Assembly: GCA_023375785.1 (NCBI GenBank)
Contig: SZWC01001519.1
Coordinates: 5,097 to 46,420, forward strand
Direction of reading: 5' to 3'
DNA from: Penium margaritaceum
Lineage: Eukaryota > Streptophyta > Zygnematophyceae > Desmidiales > Peniaceae
DNA: 41,324 nucleotides
In this document: in pieces, positions 41,191-41,324 of the stretch
Numbering within the stretch: the first letter of the stretch is position 1
How the letters are laid out: every line of letters begins with the position of its first letter
Made by a program: the position numbers and the translations under genes
Notes under the pieces: model-generated
Seen by the model: the letters and a program-made list of their open reading frames with translations, nothing else
Databases searched by the model: none
What the model was told of the DNA's origin: nothing

Positions 41191-41324
41191 GTCGCCGTGG
41201 TTGTGGTTGCGGTCATGGTCGTGGTCGTGGTTGTGGTTGTGGTCGTGGTCGTGGTCGTGGTTGTGGTCGTGGTCGTGGTCGTGGTCGTGGTCTTGGTCGT
41301 GGTCGTGGTCGTGGTCGTGGTCGG
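41191..41324 (+). repeat. Hexanucleotide satellite (gtggtc)n at the window end
   Basis: gtggtc and gtggtt units continue to the last base, so the true length is unknown. In one plus frame it reads Gly-Arg repeats, in another Val-Val, and in the third Trp-Ser. Confidence 0.92.

Overview
This is a gene-poor, repeat-packed eukaryotic window, almost certainly from a plant-lineage (streptophyte) nuclear genome. The evidence is Ty3/gypsy chromoviruses with an integrase C-terminal chromodomain, a Ty1/copia RT-RNase H relic, a MULE transposase relic with DDE, SWIM-like and zinc-knuckle parts, an initiator-Met-type primer binding site, and no compact host operon or uninterrupted host gene. The species cannot be named from sequence alone. 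I found no convincing intact host gene, tRNA, rRNA or CRISPR array.

Layout. (1) A decayed Ty3/gypsy element of 'family A' (copy A1, plus strand) occupies about 335-3415 and resumes at about 12956-14737. Its reverse transcriptase is split within a few codons. (2) Into it went an unclassified segment X (3416-3606 plus 11886-12955). Into X went a better preserved family-A copy, A2 (3607-11727), with two LTRs, a long leader, gag, protease, RT, RNase H and an integrase-chromodomain. A2 is flanked by about 155-bp direct repeats instead of the usual 5-bp duplication. (3) 14738-18024 is unrecognised. (4) A broken MULE transposase gene lies at about 18025-23530 and is split by a copia relic (19576-22209) whose target duplication (ttttg/ttctg) can still be read. 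(5) A 220-bp block is repeated on either side of an ambiguous base (23848) and looks like an assembly seam. (6) A third family-A copy, A3, lies on the minus strand from 25916 to 39173 between identical TTTGT duplications. It is interrupted by another minus-strand chromovirus, element B (26590 to about 32541). (7) The right flank (39179-41324) holds AT-rich DNA, short direct repeats, an 11-bp minisatellite and a hexanucleotide satellite that runs off the window.

All mobile-element genes seen here carry stops or frameshifts, and several have lost catalytic residues, so none looks autonomous. The three A2 active-site changes (protease DTG to DTR, RT YLDD to YLDN, integrase D to N) are all G-to-A changes in CG or CHG contexts, as expected from deamination of methylated cytosine.

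The most interesting signals belong to family A: a conserved hairpin pair at the start of every LTR, a TATA-like box 62 bp outside the 5' LTR in two copies, a conserved unassigned domain between gag and protease, and a long open frame antisense to gag in all three copies.
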